Numbered from the stretch's first letter, positions 1 through 9,433 are shown. The stretch: 33,757 nt of DNA from Flavobacteriales bacterium UBA5933 (GCA_002430925.1 DJDD01000086.1:1-33757), one strand, 5' to 3'. Translations and numbers: made by a program. Notes: generated by a model from the sequence alone, not told the origin.

Positions 1-104
1 TTGTCATAATGCACTACGGGTGTATTTATTATAATTTTTAACATTATTATTAATAATAACATAATAAAAATTACTTAAAAAATTAATTTTCATCAAAAAT
101 TTTA

Positions 105-152
105 AATTAATTGTTAATATATGTTACTAAATATATAATTAATTGTTAATAT
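105..152. repeat. Paired palindromic direct repeat upstream of susC
   Basis: The 16-base sequence AATTAATTGTTAATAT occurs at 105-120 and again at 137-152, 32 bp apart, which is about three helical turns. Each copy holds the inverted repeat ATTAA-ttg-TTAAT. The pair lies 23 bp upstream of the susC start. This is what two dimeric regulator sites on one face of the helix would look like, but the DNA here is extremely AT-rich and chance is possible. I see no good TAnnTTTG promoter box in 1-174, and no gene. Confidence 0.35.
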
Positions 153-174
153 TGAAAAATATATTTATTAACAC

Positions 175-3100
175 ATGAGAAAAAAATTAACTTCTTTAAG
201 TCTGTTAGCTGTCTTAGGGTTAAGTACAGCTGTATTTGCTCAAACTAAAGGAACAGTAAATGATGAGAATGGTTTTCCTGAAGCAGATATCGAAATATCA
301 GTAAAGGGAACAAGTAAAACTGTTTTCACTGATGAAAACGGAAACTTTGATATTGATGCAAAAGTTGGTGATATTTTAATTGTAAATGGAATCGAATATA
401 ATGTCACAAGTACTAATTTAGGAATTTTAAAACCTAAAAAAAATGAAACTGTTGATCTCGAAGAGACTGTAATTACCGCTTATGGTTCTCAAAGAAAAGA
501 AACAGTAGTTGGTTCAAATGCTGAAATAAAGTCAGAAAAAATTGAAGATAGACCAATATCAAACGTTGTAAAAGCATTAGATGGTGCTGCACCAGGTGTA
601 TTAGTTTCTACTGGATCTGGTCAACCAGGAAGTGGAATCAATGTACAAATTAGAGGTATGTCTTCTTATAATTTATCTAATTCTCCTTTATACATTGTTG
701 ATGGTGCTATTTATGCTGGTAACCCAGCAGATTTAAATCCAAACGATATTGCATCACTTAACATATTAAAAGATGCAGCATCTACATCCCTATATGGTTC
801 ATCTGCTGCAAATGGTGTTGTTATGATCACAACTAAAAAAGGGTCTAAATTAAAAAAAGGAGCGTTTAATTTCACTAGTAATACTGGTGTAGTAACTAGA
901 AGCATTCCTCAATATGAGAGAATTGGTGCTGACGATTACTATGTAGCAACTTGGGAATCTCTTAGAAATGGTAGATTAGTAACAAATCCTTCTGGAGGTT
1001 TATCTGGAGCAAACACATATGCTTCAAATAATTTAATCTCAGGTGTATTAAAAAATAACATTTATAATGTTGCTGATAATCAAGTTGTAATTGACGGAGC
1101 TTTAAATCCTAATGCTCAAAAATTATATAATGATTTTAATTGGGATAAATATTTAAATAAAGTTGGAAGTACGCAGAATTACAATTTAAATTTTAGTGAC
1201 GCTACGGATCGCTCTACAATGTTTGCCTCTTTTGGCTATAACAAAGAAGAAGGTTATGTTATAAAATCAGATTTTGAAAGATATACTGCTCGTGTTTCTG
1301 GTGACAGCCAAGTTACAGATTGGTTAAAACTAGGTGTTAATTTAAGTGGTAATCTAACAAAATCAAATCAAGCAAATGACAGTGGAGGATCTTCTTATAT
1401 CAATCCATTTTATTTTAGTAGAACGATGGGACCAATATATTCTCCATTTTTATATGATGAAAATGGAAATAGAGTTTATGATGAAAATGGAAACGTTGTT
1501 TATGATGGAATTGAAACTAGAGGACGAGGTGCATCTGCTAGCGGTGGACGAAATGTTATTGAAGAAACTTTATTAAATAATGTAAGACAAAATACTAACA
1601 CTGTTAATAGTCGTGCTTTTGCAGAATTCAAAATAACTAAAGGATTAACATTTTTAACAAATCTAAGTTATGATGTTAGAAACTATTCTTTAAGATCATA
1701 CGGTAATAAATATATTGGAGATGCTGCAGGTCAAGGTTCATTAGAAGAAATAGCAAGAAAAACTCAATCTATAACTTTTAATCAATTATTAAATTATACA
1801 AAATCATTTGGACAACATAACTTTGATGTTTTAGCAGGTCATGAATCTTTCGATAGACAAATTGATTATTCTGAAAGATATAAAACAATTGAAGTTATTG
1901 AAGGTATTTATGAGTTTAATAATTTCTTACAAAATGGGACTAACACAAGCTATAATCTACCTTTAACAAAAGAGTCATATTTTGCTAGATTAAATTATGA
2001 TTATTCTGGGAAATATATTCTATCAGGATCTATTCGCCAAGATCAATCATCAAGATTTGCTCCTGGTAAAAATAAAGGAACTTTTTGGTCTGTAGGTGCC
2101 GGTTGGAATATTAGTAAAGAAAACTTCCTTAAAGATTCAAAAGTTGTTAATTATTTAAAATATAGAGGATCTTATGGTGAAGTAGGTAACGATGGTGGTA
2201 TTGATGAAAATCCAGGATACTTTGCAGATTTAACATTATATAATTTAGGAAATTATTTCAATGGAAGCGAGCCAGGCGTATATTTAGGTCAAACAGGAAA
2301 CCCTGATTTAACATGGGAAACTAATGTTCAATTTGATCAAGCTATTGAATTTGGTTTATTTAATAATAGAATAACAGGATCTGTAGAATTTTTTAGAAGA
2401 GAAACTAAAAACATGATTTTCCCTGAACCACAGCCTGGTTCTGCGGGAGAACCAGAAAACCAAATATTTAAAAATATTGGTACAATGAGAAATACTGGTT
2501 GGGAATTTGGTTTAAATTTTGGTATAATTCGTTCAGATTCATTCTCATGGAACTTAGGTGTAACTGCAACTACATTTAAAAATGAAATTGTAAAAATGCC
2601 TGACGGACAAGATGCATTAATTAATGGAACCAAAAGACTCTCTAAAGGACATTCTCTTTATGATTTTTGGCTTAGAGAATGGTACGGTGTAGACCCTTCA
2701 GATGGAGCTCCATTATTTGTTCAGGATCCAACAAAAGCTGATACATCAGCAACAAGAGTAATAGATGGCAAAAAATACACAACAAATCACAATAATGCAA
2801 ACTTTGCTTATGTTGGTTCATCTATCCCTGATTTATATGGATCAATAAATAATGAGTTCAGATACAAAAATTTATCATTAACAACATTATTTACATATCA
2901 GATAGGAGGAAAAGTTTATGACAGCAATTATGCTACATTAATGTCTGGTTATCCTCAAGGACAAGCACTACATAAAGATATTTTAAAGGCTTGGAAAAAT
3001 CCAGGTGATATAACAGATGTTCCAGTATTAAGCACTCAAAATTATACTGCTGCTGCCGCACAATCTTCTAGATTTTTGCAAGATGCTGATTATTTTATGC

Positions 3101-3309
3101 TAAAAAATGCGACTTTAGGTTATACATTTAACAAGAGAGATATTGAAAGCATAGGTTTGTCTAATTTAAAACTTTTCATTAGTGGTGAAAATTTATTCGC
3201 TATTACTGCAAAAAAAGGTTTAGAACCTGTTCAATCTTTTAACGGAACAACAACTTATCGTTACACTCCTTCAAGAATAGTTAGTTTCGGAATTAATCTA
3301 TCATTTTAA
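175..3309 (+). CDS. SusC/RagA-family TonB-linked outer-membrane transporter
   Basis: This is the outer-membrane beta-barrel of a SusCD pair, which imports oligosaccharides, peptides or similar ligands using TonB energy. The 1044-residue protein starts with a signal peptide (cleavage likely after VFA, residue 22), then a short carboxypeptidase-regulatory-like beta domain (about 24-90, with FTDENGNFDI). A plug domain follows (about 98-220, with VQIRGMSS, PLYIVDGAIY and SLYGSSAANGVVMITTKKG), then the barrel, ending in a typical aromatic-terminated strand (SFGINLSF). Length and order fit the family. It is followed 10 nt later by susD. An 8-residue tandem repeat YDENGN(R/V)V lies at about 427-442. 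The substrate cannot be told from sequence, because no glycoside hydrolase or peptidase is adjacent. Confidence 0.95.
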   Translation: MRKKLTSLSLLAVLGLSTAVFAQTKGTVNDENGFPEADIEISVKGTSKTVFTDENGNFDIDAKVGDILIVNGIEYNVTSTNLGILKPKKNETVDLEETVITAYGSQRKETVVGSNAEIKSEKIEDRPISNVVKALDGAAPGVLVSTGSGQPGSGINVQIRGMSSYNLSNSPLYIVDGAIYAGNPADLNPNDIASLNILKDAASTSLYGSSAANGVVMITTKKGSKLKKGAFNFTSNTGVVTRSIPQYERIGADDYYVATWESLRNGRLVTNPSGGLSGANTYASNNLISGVLKNNIYNVADNQVVIDGALNPNAQKLYNDFNWDKYLNKVGSTQNYNLNFSDATDRSTMFASFGYNKEEGYVIKSDFERYTARVSGDSQVTDWLKLGVNLSGNLTKSNQANDSGGSSYINPFYFSRTMGPIYSPFLYDENGNRVYDENGNVVYDGIETRGRGASASGGRNVIEETLLNNVRQNTNTVNSRAFAEFKITKGLTFLTNLSYDVRNYSLRSYGNKYIGDAAGQGSLEEIARKTQSITFNQLLNYTKSFGQHNFDVLAGHESFDRQIDYSERYKTIEVIEGIYEFNNFLQNGTNTSYNLPLTKESYFARLNYDYSGKYILSGSIRQDQSSRFAPGKNKGTFWSVGAGWNISKENFLKDSKVVNYLKYRGSYGEVGNDGGIDENPGYFADLTLYNLGNYFNGSEPGVYLGQTGNPDLTWETNVQFDQAIEFGLFNNRITGSVEFFRRETKNMIFPEPQPGSAGEPENQIFKNIGTMRNTGWEFGLNFGIIRSDSFSWNLGVTATTFKNEIVKMPDGQDALINGTKRLSKGHSLYDFWLREWYGVDPSDGAPLFVQDPTKADTSATRVIDGKKYTTNHNNANFAYVGSSIPDLYGSINNEFRYKNLSLTTLFTYQIGGKVYDSNYATLMSGYPQGQALHKDILKAWKNPGDITDVPVLSTQNYTAAAAQSSRFLQDADYFMLKNATLGYTFNKRDIESIGLSNLKLFISGENLFAITAKKGLEPVQSFNGTTTYRYTPSRIVSFGINLSF

Positions 3310-3319
3310 TTAAAATAAT

Positions 3320-4807
3320 ATGAAAAATATAAAAATATTAATAACATCATTAATAATTACATCTTCTATTTTCATTACTTCTTGTAGTGAAGATTTTTTA
3401 AACACTGAACCATCCCAATCTGTAGATGAATCTTTGGTTTTATCTACTGCTGATGGATTAATGTCAGCTATAAATGGAATGCATAGAAATATGTATTACA
3501 GACAAAATTCTTCTCAAGGACAAAATGGTTATACATCTCAGATGATTATCGCTGATGTCATGGCTGAGGATGTTGTTTTTCCTTCTACTGGTAATAGTTG
3601 GTTTGTCAGCCAATTACGTTGGTTAGATGCTGCAAATGTTAATGCTTCTTCTGTAGCTTATGCATGGGATTTTTGGTATTCTATGAACAAAAATGCAAAC
3701 AAAATTATAGTAAAAGGAGCTAATGCTACTGGAGATAACGATACAAAGGAAAGAGCATTTGGAGAAGCTTATGCATATAAAGCTTTTGGTTATTTCCAAT
3801 TAGTACAATTATATGCAAAACGCTATGTTAAAGGAGGTGATAATTCTAATTTAGGAATTGTATTAAGAGATGATTCTGAAGATAATGACCCTAAAGAAAG
3901 AGCTACAGTTGAAGAAGTTTACCAAGAAATATGGAAAAATCTAAATAAAGCAGAAGAATTATTAGAAGGAAAAAAAGTCATCAATAATTCTCACTTTTCT
4001 ATAAACAACGTTTATGGATTAAAAGCTAGAGTAGCATTAGTACAACAAGATTATGAAAATGCTTCAAAATATGCTGTATTAGCCAGAGAAAATCATTCTT
4101 TAATGGACGAAAGAACTTATAAATCTGGATTCAATGATTATACAAATGATGAATGGATGTGGGGTATAAATATTGTGTCTGATCAATCAGATTATTTCGG
4201 AAACTTCATGGCTTATATGTCTCGTAATTACAATTCAACGAATATCCGTCAGAACCCTAAAGCTTTCAACTCAGCATTATATGCTAAATTAGCAGATACT
4301 GATGTTAGAAAACAATTAGTAGATCCAACTGGAAAACACACAGATTTAGATTTACCATCTAATTATTCTAAATTTCCTTATACTTCTCAAAAATTCTTAT
4401 CTATTTCTACTGGAGATAGTCGTGGAGATGTTGTTTTCATGAGAGCAGCTGAGATGTATTTGATTGAAGCTGAAGCTAAATATTTATCTGGTGACGAAGC
4501 AGGATCTAAATCTATTTTAACTGAATTAGCTCAAAAAAGAGATAGTTCATTTACTGGATTCACAACTACTGGAAGTGCATACTTAGAAGATATATATATT
4601 CAACGTCGTGCTGAATTATGGGGAGAAGGATTCCGTTGGTTTGATTTAAAACGTTTAGGTAAAAAACTTGATAGAACAGGTGCTAACCATAATTCTACTG
4701 TTACCAATGGAGTAATGACAATTGAATCAACTGATAATAGATGGCAATGGTTAATCCCACAATCAGAAATTAACTCAAATCCATTGATTGTTCAAAACCC
4801 TTCATAA
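3320..4807 (+). CDS. SusD/RagB-family surface lipoprotein
   Basis: This is the substrate-binding lid of the SusCD complex, anchored on the outer leaflet of the outer membrane. The 495-residue protein has a lipoprotein signal peptide with the lipid-attachment Cys at residue 22 (FITSC), followed by SEDFLNTEPS, the classic SusD start. The helical TPR-like middle (about 75-250, including ERAFGEAYAYKAFGYFQLVQ) and the C-terminal block (RRAELWGEGFRWFDLKRLG, then WLIPQSEINSNP) are family hallmarks. The gene is 10 nt downstream of susC and closed by a strong terminator at 4856, so the two form a complete two-gene operon. Confidence 0.95.
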   Translation: MKNIKILITSLIITSSIFITSCSEDFLNTEPSQSVDESLVLSTADGLMSAINGMHRNMYYRQNSSQGQNGYTSQMIIADVMAEDVVFPSTGNSWFVSQLRWLDAANVNASSVAYAWDFWYSMNKNANKIIVKGANATGDNDTKERAFGEAYAYKAFGYFQLVQLYAKRYVKGGDNSNLGIVLRDDSEDNDPKERATVEEVYQEIWKNLNKAEELLEGKKVINNSHFSINNVYGLKARVALVQQDYENASKYAVLARENHSLMDERTYKSGFNDYTNDEWMWGINIVSDQSDYFGNFMAYMSRNYNSTNIRQNPKAFNSALYAKLADTDVRKQLVDPTGKHTDLDLPSNYSKFPYTSQKFLSISTGDSRGDVVFMRAAEMYLIEAEAKYLSGDEAGSKSILTELAQKRDSSFTGFTTTGSAYLEDIYIQRRAELWGEGFRWFDLKRLGKKLDRTGANHNSTVTNGVMTIESTDNRWQWLIPQSEINSNPLIVQNPS

Positions 4808-4855
4808 TCATATTATAATTTATAAAATATCCTCATTTTTATTTTATAACATGAG

Positions 4856-4888
4856 CAAGGTTTCCTATTATGGAAACCTTGTTTTTTT
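4856..4888 (+). terminator. Rho-independent terminator of the susCD operon
   Basis: A perfect 10-bp stem (CAAGGTTTCC at 4856-4865 pairing with GGAAACCTTG at 4872-4881) has a 6-nt loop and is followed directly by seven T residues. It lies about 50 nt after the susD stop. Confidence 0.9.
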
Positions 4889-4975
4889 ATCTTATCATTT
4901 TAAAATTCATTATTCTATAGAAATATCTTAACTTTACACTTCGAAAAAATTTTAAAAAAGATATAGAACAATATT

Positions 4976-6271
4976 ATGAATCCATTAATTGAAGAATTGA
5001 CTTGGAGAGGACTGGTACACAACATCATGCCAGGAACAGAAGAACAACTGAATAAAGAAATAACTTCTGGTTATGTAGGATTTGACCCTACAGCAGACTC
5101 TCTTCATGTAGGAAGCTTAGTTCCTATTTTCTTATTGGTTCATTTACAAAGACATGGTCATCGTCCTATTGCACTAGTTGGAGGGGCTACTGGTTTTATT
5201 GGTGATCCAACAGGAAAAGCTGCTGAAAGAAGTTTATTAGACGTTGAAACATTAAATAAATATGTTGCTGGTATAAAAGCACAATTATCTCGTTTTTTAG
5301 ATTTCGATACTAACAATGGAAATTCTGCAATTTTAGTTAACAACTATGATTGGATGAAAGATTTTTCATTCATTGACTTTGCACGTAATGTAGGAAAACA
5401 CATTACTGTAAACTATATGATGGCTAAAGATTCTGTAAAATCTAGACTTTCTTCTGAGTCTAATGTAGGAATGTCTTTTACTGAATTTACTTACCAATTA
5501 ATTCAAGGTTACGATTATTTACATTTATATAAAGAATTAGGTGCTAAATTACAAATGGGAGGTTCGGACCAATGGGGAAATATCACTACAGGTACAGAAC
5601 TTATTCGTAGAACTGCACAAGGTGAAGCTTTTGCTTTCACTTGTCCTTTAACTACAAAAGCAGATGGAACTAAATTTGGAAAATCTGAAGGTGGAGAAAA
5701 TATTTGGTTAGACAAAAAAAGAACTTCTCCTTATAAATTTTACCAATTTTGGTTGAATCAAGCCGATGCTGATGCTGAAAGATACATTAAAATATATACT
5801 TTTTTAGATAAAGAAACTATTGATGAATTAATAGAGCGTCATCGTCAAGAACCTCATTTACGTGAATTACAACGTAAATTAGCTACTGAAATTACAATTT
5901 TAGTTCATGGTGTTGATGAATTACGCAAAGCTGAAAAAGCCTCTCAAGTTTTATTTGGAAAGTCTACTTCTGAGGATTTAAAAGAATTAGATGGAGATAC
6001 TTTCTTATCTGTTTTTGAAGGTGTTCCACAAGCTAATGTTGCAAAAGAAGAAATAGAAAATGGACTTGATATTGTTGCTACTTTAGCAGAAAAGACAGGT
6101 TTCTTAAAATCAAATTCTGAAGCTCGTCGTGAATTAAAAGCTAATTCTATTTCTGTTAATAAAGAGAAAATTGGAGAAGATTTTGTTTTAACAATTGACA
6201 ACTTGATTGCTGATAAATATGTTTTATTACAAAAAGGTAAAAAGAATTACTTTATCTTAATCGTAGAATAA
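4976..6271 (+). CDS. tyrS: Tyrosyl-tRNA synthetase
   Basis: Charges tRNA-Tyr with tyrosine in the cytoplasm. The 431-residue protein has the class I signatures: HVGS at 44-47 (the HIGH motif) and KFGKS at 233-237 (the KMSKS motif). The tyrosine-binding segments GYVGFDPTADSLH and QLIQGYDYLHLY, and the block MGGSDQWGNITTG, are all intact. A C-terminal S4-like RNA-binding domain covers about 350-431. Length and motifs match bacterial TyrRS of the TyrS (not TyrZ) type. The gene stands alone between two strong terminators, so it is probably monocistronic. I found no T-box-like leader in the 87 nt between the susCD terminator and the start. Confidence 0.97.
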   Translation: MNPLIEELTWRGLVHNIMPGTEEQLNKEITSGYVGFDPTADSLHVGSLVPIFLLVHLQRHGHRPIALVGGATGFIGDPTGKAAERSLLDVETLNKYVAGIKAQLSRFLDFDTNNGNSAILVNNYDWMKDFSFIDFARNVGKHITVNYMMAKDSVKSRLSSESNVGMSFTEFTYQLIQGYDYLHLYKELGAKLQMGGSDQWGNITTGTELIRRTAQGEAFAFTCPLTTKADGTKFGKSEGGENIWLDKKRTSPYKFYQFWLNQADADAERYIKIYTFLDKETIDELIERHRQEPHLRELQRKLATEITILVHGVDELRKAEKASQVLFGKSTSEDLKELDGDTFLSVFEGVPQANVAKEEIENGLDIVATLAEKTGFLKSNSEARRELKANSISVNKEKIGEDFVLTIDNLIADKYVLLQKGKKNYFILIVE

Positions 6272-6292
6272 ATTTATTCTGAATAATATATA

Positions 6293-6328
6293 AAAGCCTG
6301 TGTTCTGTAGAATACAGGCTTTTTTTAT
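6293..6328 (+). terminator. Rho-independent terminator of tyrS
   Basis: AAAGCCTGTGTTCT pairs with AGAATACAGGCTTT around a 2-nt loop, one pair being G-T. The long stem runs straight into a T tract. It begins about 20 nt after the tyrS stop. Confidence 0.88.
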
Positions 6329-6336
6329 AAAATTAC

Positions 6337-6421
6337 TTTGCTGCAATAGCGATTGACGTGGAAATCCTTTTTCCTCAGAAAAAGATTGCAACAAAAAGCG
6401 CGCCCCGAAGGGATTGCCCAA
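6337..6421. repeat. Structured GC-richer intergenic segment, possibly a dispersed flavobacterial repeat
   Basis: The arms TTTGCTGCAAT (6337-6347) and ATTGCAACAAA (6385-6395) are inverted repeats with one mismatch. Inside them AATCCTTTTTC (6363-6373) pairs with GAAAAAGATT (6378-6387) apart from one bulged C. A GC-rich tail (AGCGCGCCCCGAAGGGATTG, 6398-6417) contains a small CCC-CGAA-GGG hairpin. This composition is unlike the surrounding intergenic DNA. From memory it resembles short palindromic repeats scattered between genes in flavobacterial genomes. The open frame crossing it has no coding character. Confidence 0.4.
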
Positions 6422-6429
6422 AACAAAAA

Positions 6430-6454
6430 AAAGCAAGCTAAAAAAGCTTGCTTT
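6430..6454 (-). terminator. Terminator of the fadL-like/SGNH hydrolase operon
   Basis: A perfect 10-bp stem, AAAGCAAGCT (6430-6439) with AGCTTGCTTT (6445-6454), has a 5-nt loop. On the minus strand it is followed by a run of T (the A-rich tract at 6424-6432 on the plus strand). It lies about 30 nt past the stop codon of the SGNH gene. Confidence 0.85.
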
Positions 6455-6482
6455 AGTGTAATTATAAATTATATCCTAATTT

Positions 6483-8051
6483 TTAAGGAATTGCTATTCC
6501 TGGATAATTTGCTGGATATACTTTTCTTAATGTTGAGTTGTATTTTGCATTAATTGCATCTACAAACATATTTGCTACAATTGCATATCCATTACCTGTT
6601 AAGTGAATTCCATCTAAAGAAAATGCACCTCCAGAAATATAGGTTGTTGTATATGTTTGTCCGTAGTATTTTATACCTGTAGAAGAGCTTAATTTCTGCA
6701 TTTGTGAATACGTATCTACTAATGCTATATTGTATGAGTCTGCTAATTCAGCAATTGCTGCATTGTATTTTAGGACTGCTGCTTCTGCTTTTGCAGTTTC
6801 TTTTTCTGTAAGAACATATTTATCTACCATAGGGTAACTTACACCTACAATTGATAATTTTGCTGCAGTTTCTTGTGATAAACCAGCCGCCATTAAATTA
6901 CTTAATCTTGTTGTATCTACCTTTCCAATAACTGAAGAAGAAGATAAAACTAGTAAGTCATTTTTTGTTGCTTGTCTTGCTTGTCCGTATGTCATTCCAT
7001 ACAAAGCTGCAGTTGCAGCACCTACTTTCGGTGTAAGTGCAGCAGTAATTTGAGCAGAAATATCTGTTAAATCTTTATCGTATATTACAACAGGACTTGC
7101 CTCTGTCTTAGAAAAAGATATTTTTCTTTCGGAATATCCTAAAGCATCAAAAACTTGATTTAAACCTGCATATGTTGCATTTAACTCATCTATTAATGGG
7201 GCAAATGTAGTATTTGATGGAGATAATGGTGCATAAGGAACTGTTGTAAAATATGGAACAGAGCTTACTGAAGGTATATTTGCAATTACACCTTTAGCTC
7301 CCACCGCTGTTAAAGCTTTTAGCTCCTCATTAATTGAAGCCTTTACTACATTAACATTAGAAATATCAGAACTTCCATAAGTACTAGGAACCAAATTATT
7401 TGTTTCGTTATGATCTACTCCTACTCCTCCACTTGTAGCGTAACCTAAAACATCATTATTACCAATCCAAAGTGAAAAGAAAGTTGGTTTTTGGCTTACA
7501 GCATCAGCTATAACAGATGTTGTTGCACTTGATGCAAAACGAACAAAATAAGGATTTGCCGTCGCTGGACTTGTTAATAATCCTGCTGCTGAACCATAAC
7601 CTGTTGCAATTAAATGATATGATTTTGCTCCAGGAACACCCATATTTTGATATGGACCTGCTGCAGATATATTATCTAAAGTAGCTGTTGCAGTAGTTGC
7701 TACAGGACTTAAAGAACCATCAACTATTTTTAATTCTAATTTACCTGGGAAACCCGTTAGATTAGAAAATCCTCCTATATCGTTTGGCATATATGGAATT
7801 TTGAACTCACCTCCTCCAGCAGCTTTCATTAATCCTGCTAATATATTAGGATAAGAATTTTCTTGACCAGATTTATATAATGCATTATCTCTATATCCTG
7901 AAGTTAATGAATTACCTAATGCTATATATGTTGAAAAATCAGCATCTCCTGAAGTTATTTCAATATCTTCTATTGGATGATCAAAATCCTCATTACAACT
8001 AAAAGTTGTAATAGCTAAAGCTGCTAATAAAATTTTATTTAAATGTTTCAT
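6483..8051 (-). CDS. SGNH/GDSL-family hydrolase lipoprotein
   Basis: Probable outer-membrane-anchored esterase or lipase. I use the ATG at 8051 because it gives a clean lipoprotein signal (MKHLNKILLAALAITTFSC, Cys19) and leaves 10 nt after the upstream gene; the longer frame would overlap that gene. The 522-residue protein has SGNH block I (YIALGNSLTSG, nucleophile Ser48), block III (WIGNND, around 195-200) and block V (DGIHLTGNG, around 480, with the Asp-x-x-His pair). The oxyanion Gly block is less clear. It is longer than simple GDSL esterases, with an alanine- and threonine-rich middle. It sits behind a FadL-type transporter, which suggests lipid or ester breakdown coupled to fatty-acid uptake. 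The substrate is not known. Confidence 0.85.
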   Translation of the reverse strand: MKHLNKILLAALAITTFSCNEDFDHPIEDIEITSGDADFSTYIALGNSLTSGYRDNALYKSGQENSYPNILAGLMKAAGGGEFKIPYMPNDIGGFSNLTGFPGKLELKIVDGSLSPVATTATATLDNISAAGPYQNMGVPGAKSYHLIATGYGSAAGLLTSPATANPYFVRFASSATTSVIADAVSQKPTFFSLWIGNNDVLGYATSGGVGVDHNETNNLVPSTYGSSDISNVNVVKASINEELKALTAVGAKGVIANIPSVSSVPYFTTVPYAPLSPSNTTFAPLIDELNATYAGLNQVFDALGYSERKISFSKTEASPVVIYDKDLTDISAQITAALTPKVGAATAALYGMTYGQARQATKNDLLVLSSSSVIGKVDTTRLSNLMAAGLSQETAAKLSIVGVSYPMVDKYVLTEKETAKAEAAVLKYNAAIAELADSYNIALVDTYSQMQKLSSSTGIKYYGQTYTTTYISGGAFSLDGIHLTGNGYAIVANMFVDAINAKYNSTLRKVYPANYPGIAIP

Positions 8052-8061
8052 TTTTTTTGTG

Positions 8062-9294
8062 TTATTTAAGGTTATAAGATACTCCAACACCGAAATTAAT
8101 CGCTCTTAACTTAATATCACCTTGAAAATTTTGTTCAAGATTATCGATATGTCTTTCTTCTCCTTTTACGTAAGAACCAAAGAAATCAAGATTTAACCCT
8201 GAATTAAATCTAAATCCTAAACCTGCAGAAAATGAATTAAGATTAGCACTAGGTGTTTCAGAAGACCAGTAAGCAGATGGCACTGGAGATTGATCGTGAT
8301 AATAACCTAAACGACCAACAATAAAATTACTGAATGTATACTCAGCACCGAAACGTACTATTGTATTATCTTTCCAACTTTTTTGAGAAGATGATGTGTA
8401 AAAAGTATTAGAAGCATCATTGTACAAATTAATATCTAAACTCTTATAACGAGTCCAGTTTTGCCAAACTATATCTCCAAATAATTCTAACTGTGGTAAA
8501 ACTTTATAAGAAGCACCAAAAGTAAATTCTGATGGCAATGGTAATACTGTATTCCACTTATCTGTATTGAATGGAGCACTAGATGCTAATCCTGAAGGAA
8601 GATTACTCCAAGTTATATCACCATTATTTGCTTTAGCATCAACATTTGAACGATACGCTAAACCAATTCCTAATTTATCTGTCGGCTTGAACATTGCACC
8701 AAAGTTAAATCCTAAACCATGTGCATTTTTATCTACTAATTTTAAATTTATATTATTACCAGCTACTGTTTGAACTTTCTCTAACTTAGCAGTACCTTGC
8801 GTATAAATAAAACCAACACCTACACTAAACCAATCTGTAAACTTGTAAGCTATAGTAGGCTGAATATTAAAGGCTTTTAAATCAATATGTGTAATATTTG
8901 ATTTATTTTGCCAATCATTTGGCCATGTAACAGAACTTCCAAAAGGAGTTGTAACACTAACACCAATAGCCAAGTCATCTATAGGTTTATAACTTACTGC
9001 TAAATACATTGGCGTACTTAATTTATTATCTGTTTCTGCTTTTTGCATTGTTGTAACATCTTGCCATTTTACATCAGTTTTTACACCAAAACCACCAACC
9101 GCAATGCTTAATTTACTTTTAACAAAAGCCAAACCAGCTGGGTTATAAAATGCCACAGAAGCATCATGCGTTTGTGTAGCAGAAGTACCTCCTAGTGCCG
9201 CTTGACGAACACCTTGTAAAGCTACACGATACCCTCCTGCAAATGCAGAAGAAGCAAGACCGAACATAGCGATAGTTAAAATTATTTTTCTCAT
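8062..9294 (-). CDS. OmpP1/FadL/TodX-family outer-membrane transporter
   Basis: A beta-barrel channel of the family that moves long-chain fatty acids and other hydrophobic molecules across the outer membrane. The 410-residue protein has a signal peptide ending ASSAFA (about residue 19). The mature start GGYRVALQGVRQAALGGTSA and the segment DASVAFYNPAGLAF are the typical FadL/OmpP1 N-terminal hatch motifs. Alternating beta-strand sequence follows, and it ends in a barrel strand (INFGVGVSYNLK). It is the first gene of a two-gene operon with the SGNH hydrolase 10 nt downstream, and has its own likely promoter at 9326-9333. Confidence 0.9.
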   Translation of the reverse strand: MRKIILTIAMFGLASSAFAGGYRVALQGVRQAALGGTSATQTHDASVAFYNPAGLAFVKSKLSIAVGGFGVKTDVKWQDVTTMQKAETDNKLSTPMYLAVSYKPIDDLAIGVSVTTPFGSSVTWPNDWQNKSNITHIDLKAFNIQPTIAYKFTDWFSVGVGFIYTQGTAKLEKVQTVAGNNINLKLVDKNAHGLGFNFGAMFKPTDKLGIGLAYRSNVDAKANNGDITWSNLPSGLASSAPFNTDKWNTVLPLPSEFTFGASYKVLPQLELFGDIVWQNWTRYKSLDINLYNDASNTFYTSSSQKSWKDNTIVRFGAEYTFSNFIVGRLGYYHDQSPVPSAYWSSETPSANLNSFSAGLGFRFNSGLNLDFFGSYVKGEERHIDNLEQNFQGDIKLRAINFGVGVSYNLK

Positions 9295-9325
9295 ATTTTG
9301 GTACGTTTTAATTTTATCTTTGAAA

Positions 9326-9351
9326 CAAAAATAGCATTATTTACAATAATG
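9326..9351 (-). promoter_or_regulatory. Candidate promoter and operator of the fadL-like operon
   Basis: On the minus strand TATTTTTG (9333-9326) matches the Bacteroidota -7 element TAnnTTTG, about 30 nt before the start codon. Immediately upstream is a perfect 7-bp inverted repeat, CATTATT-tac-AATAATG (9335-9351), where a repressor would block the polymerase. I find no clear TTTG at -33, so the promoter call is only moderate. Confidence 0.4.
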
Positions 9352-9433
9352 TTATGTTAACGTTTGTTTTTTTTTAACTAATTATTATTGAGTTTTTAAA
9401 ACTTAATTAAATTTAGTGTCTTAAAAACACTAA

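Noticed and set aside
4889..4975. T-box or other riboswitch before tyrS
   Set aside because: Only 87 nt lie between the upstream terminator and the start, with no specifier stem or antiterminator, and T-boxes are not expected in this phylum.
6353..6553. Plus-strand frame of 66 codons
   Set aside because: It runs across the palindromic segment and the SGNH-operon terminator into the antisense of that gene, with no domain or context.
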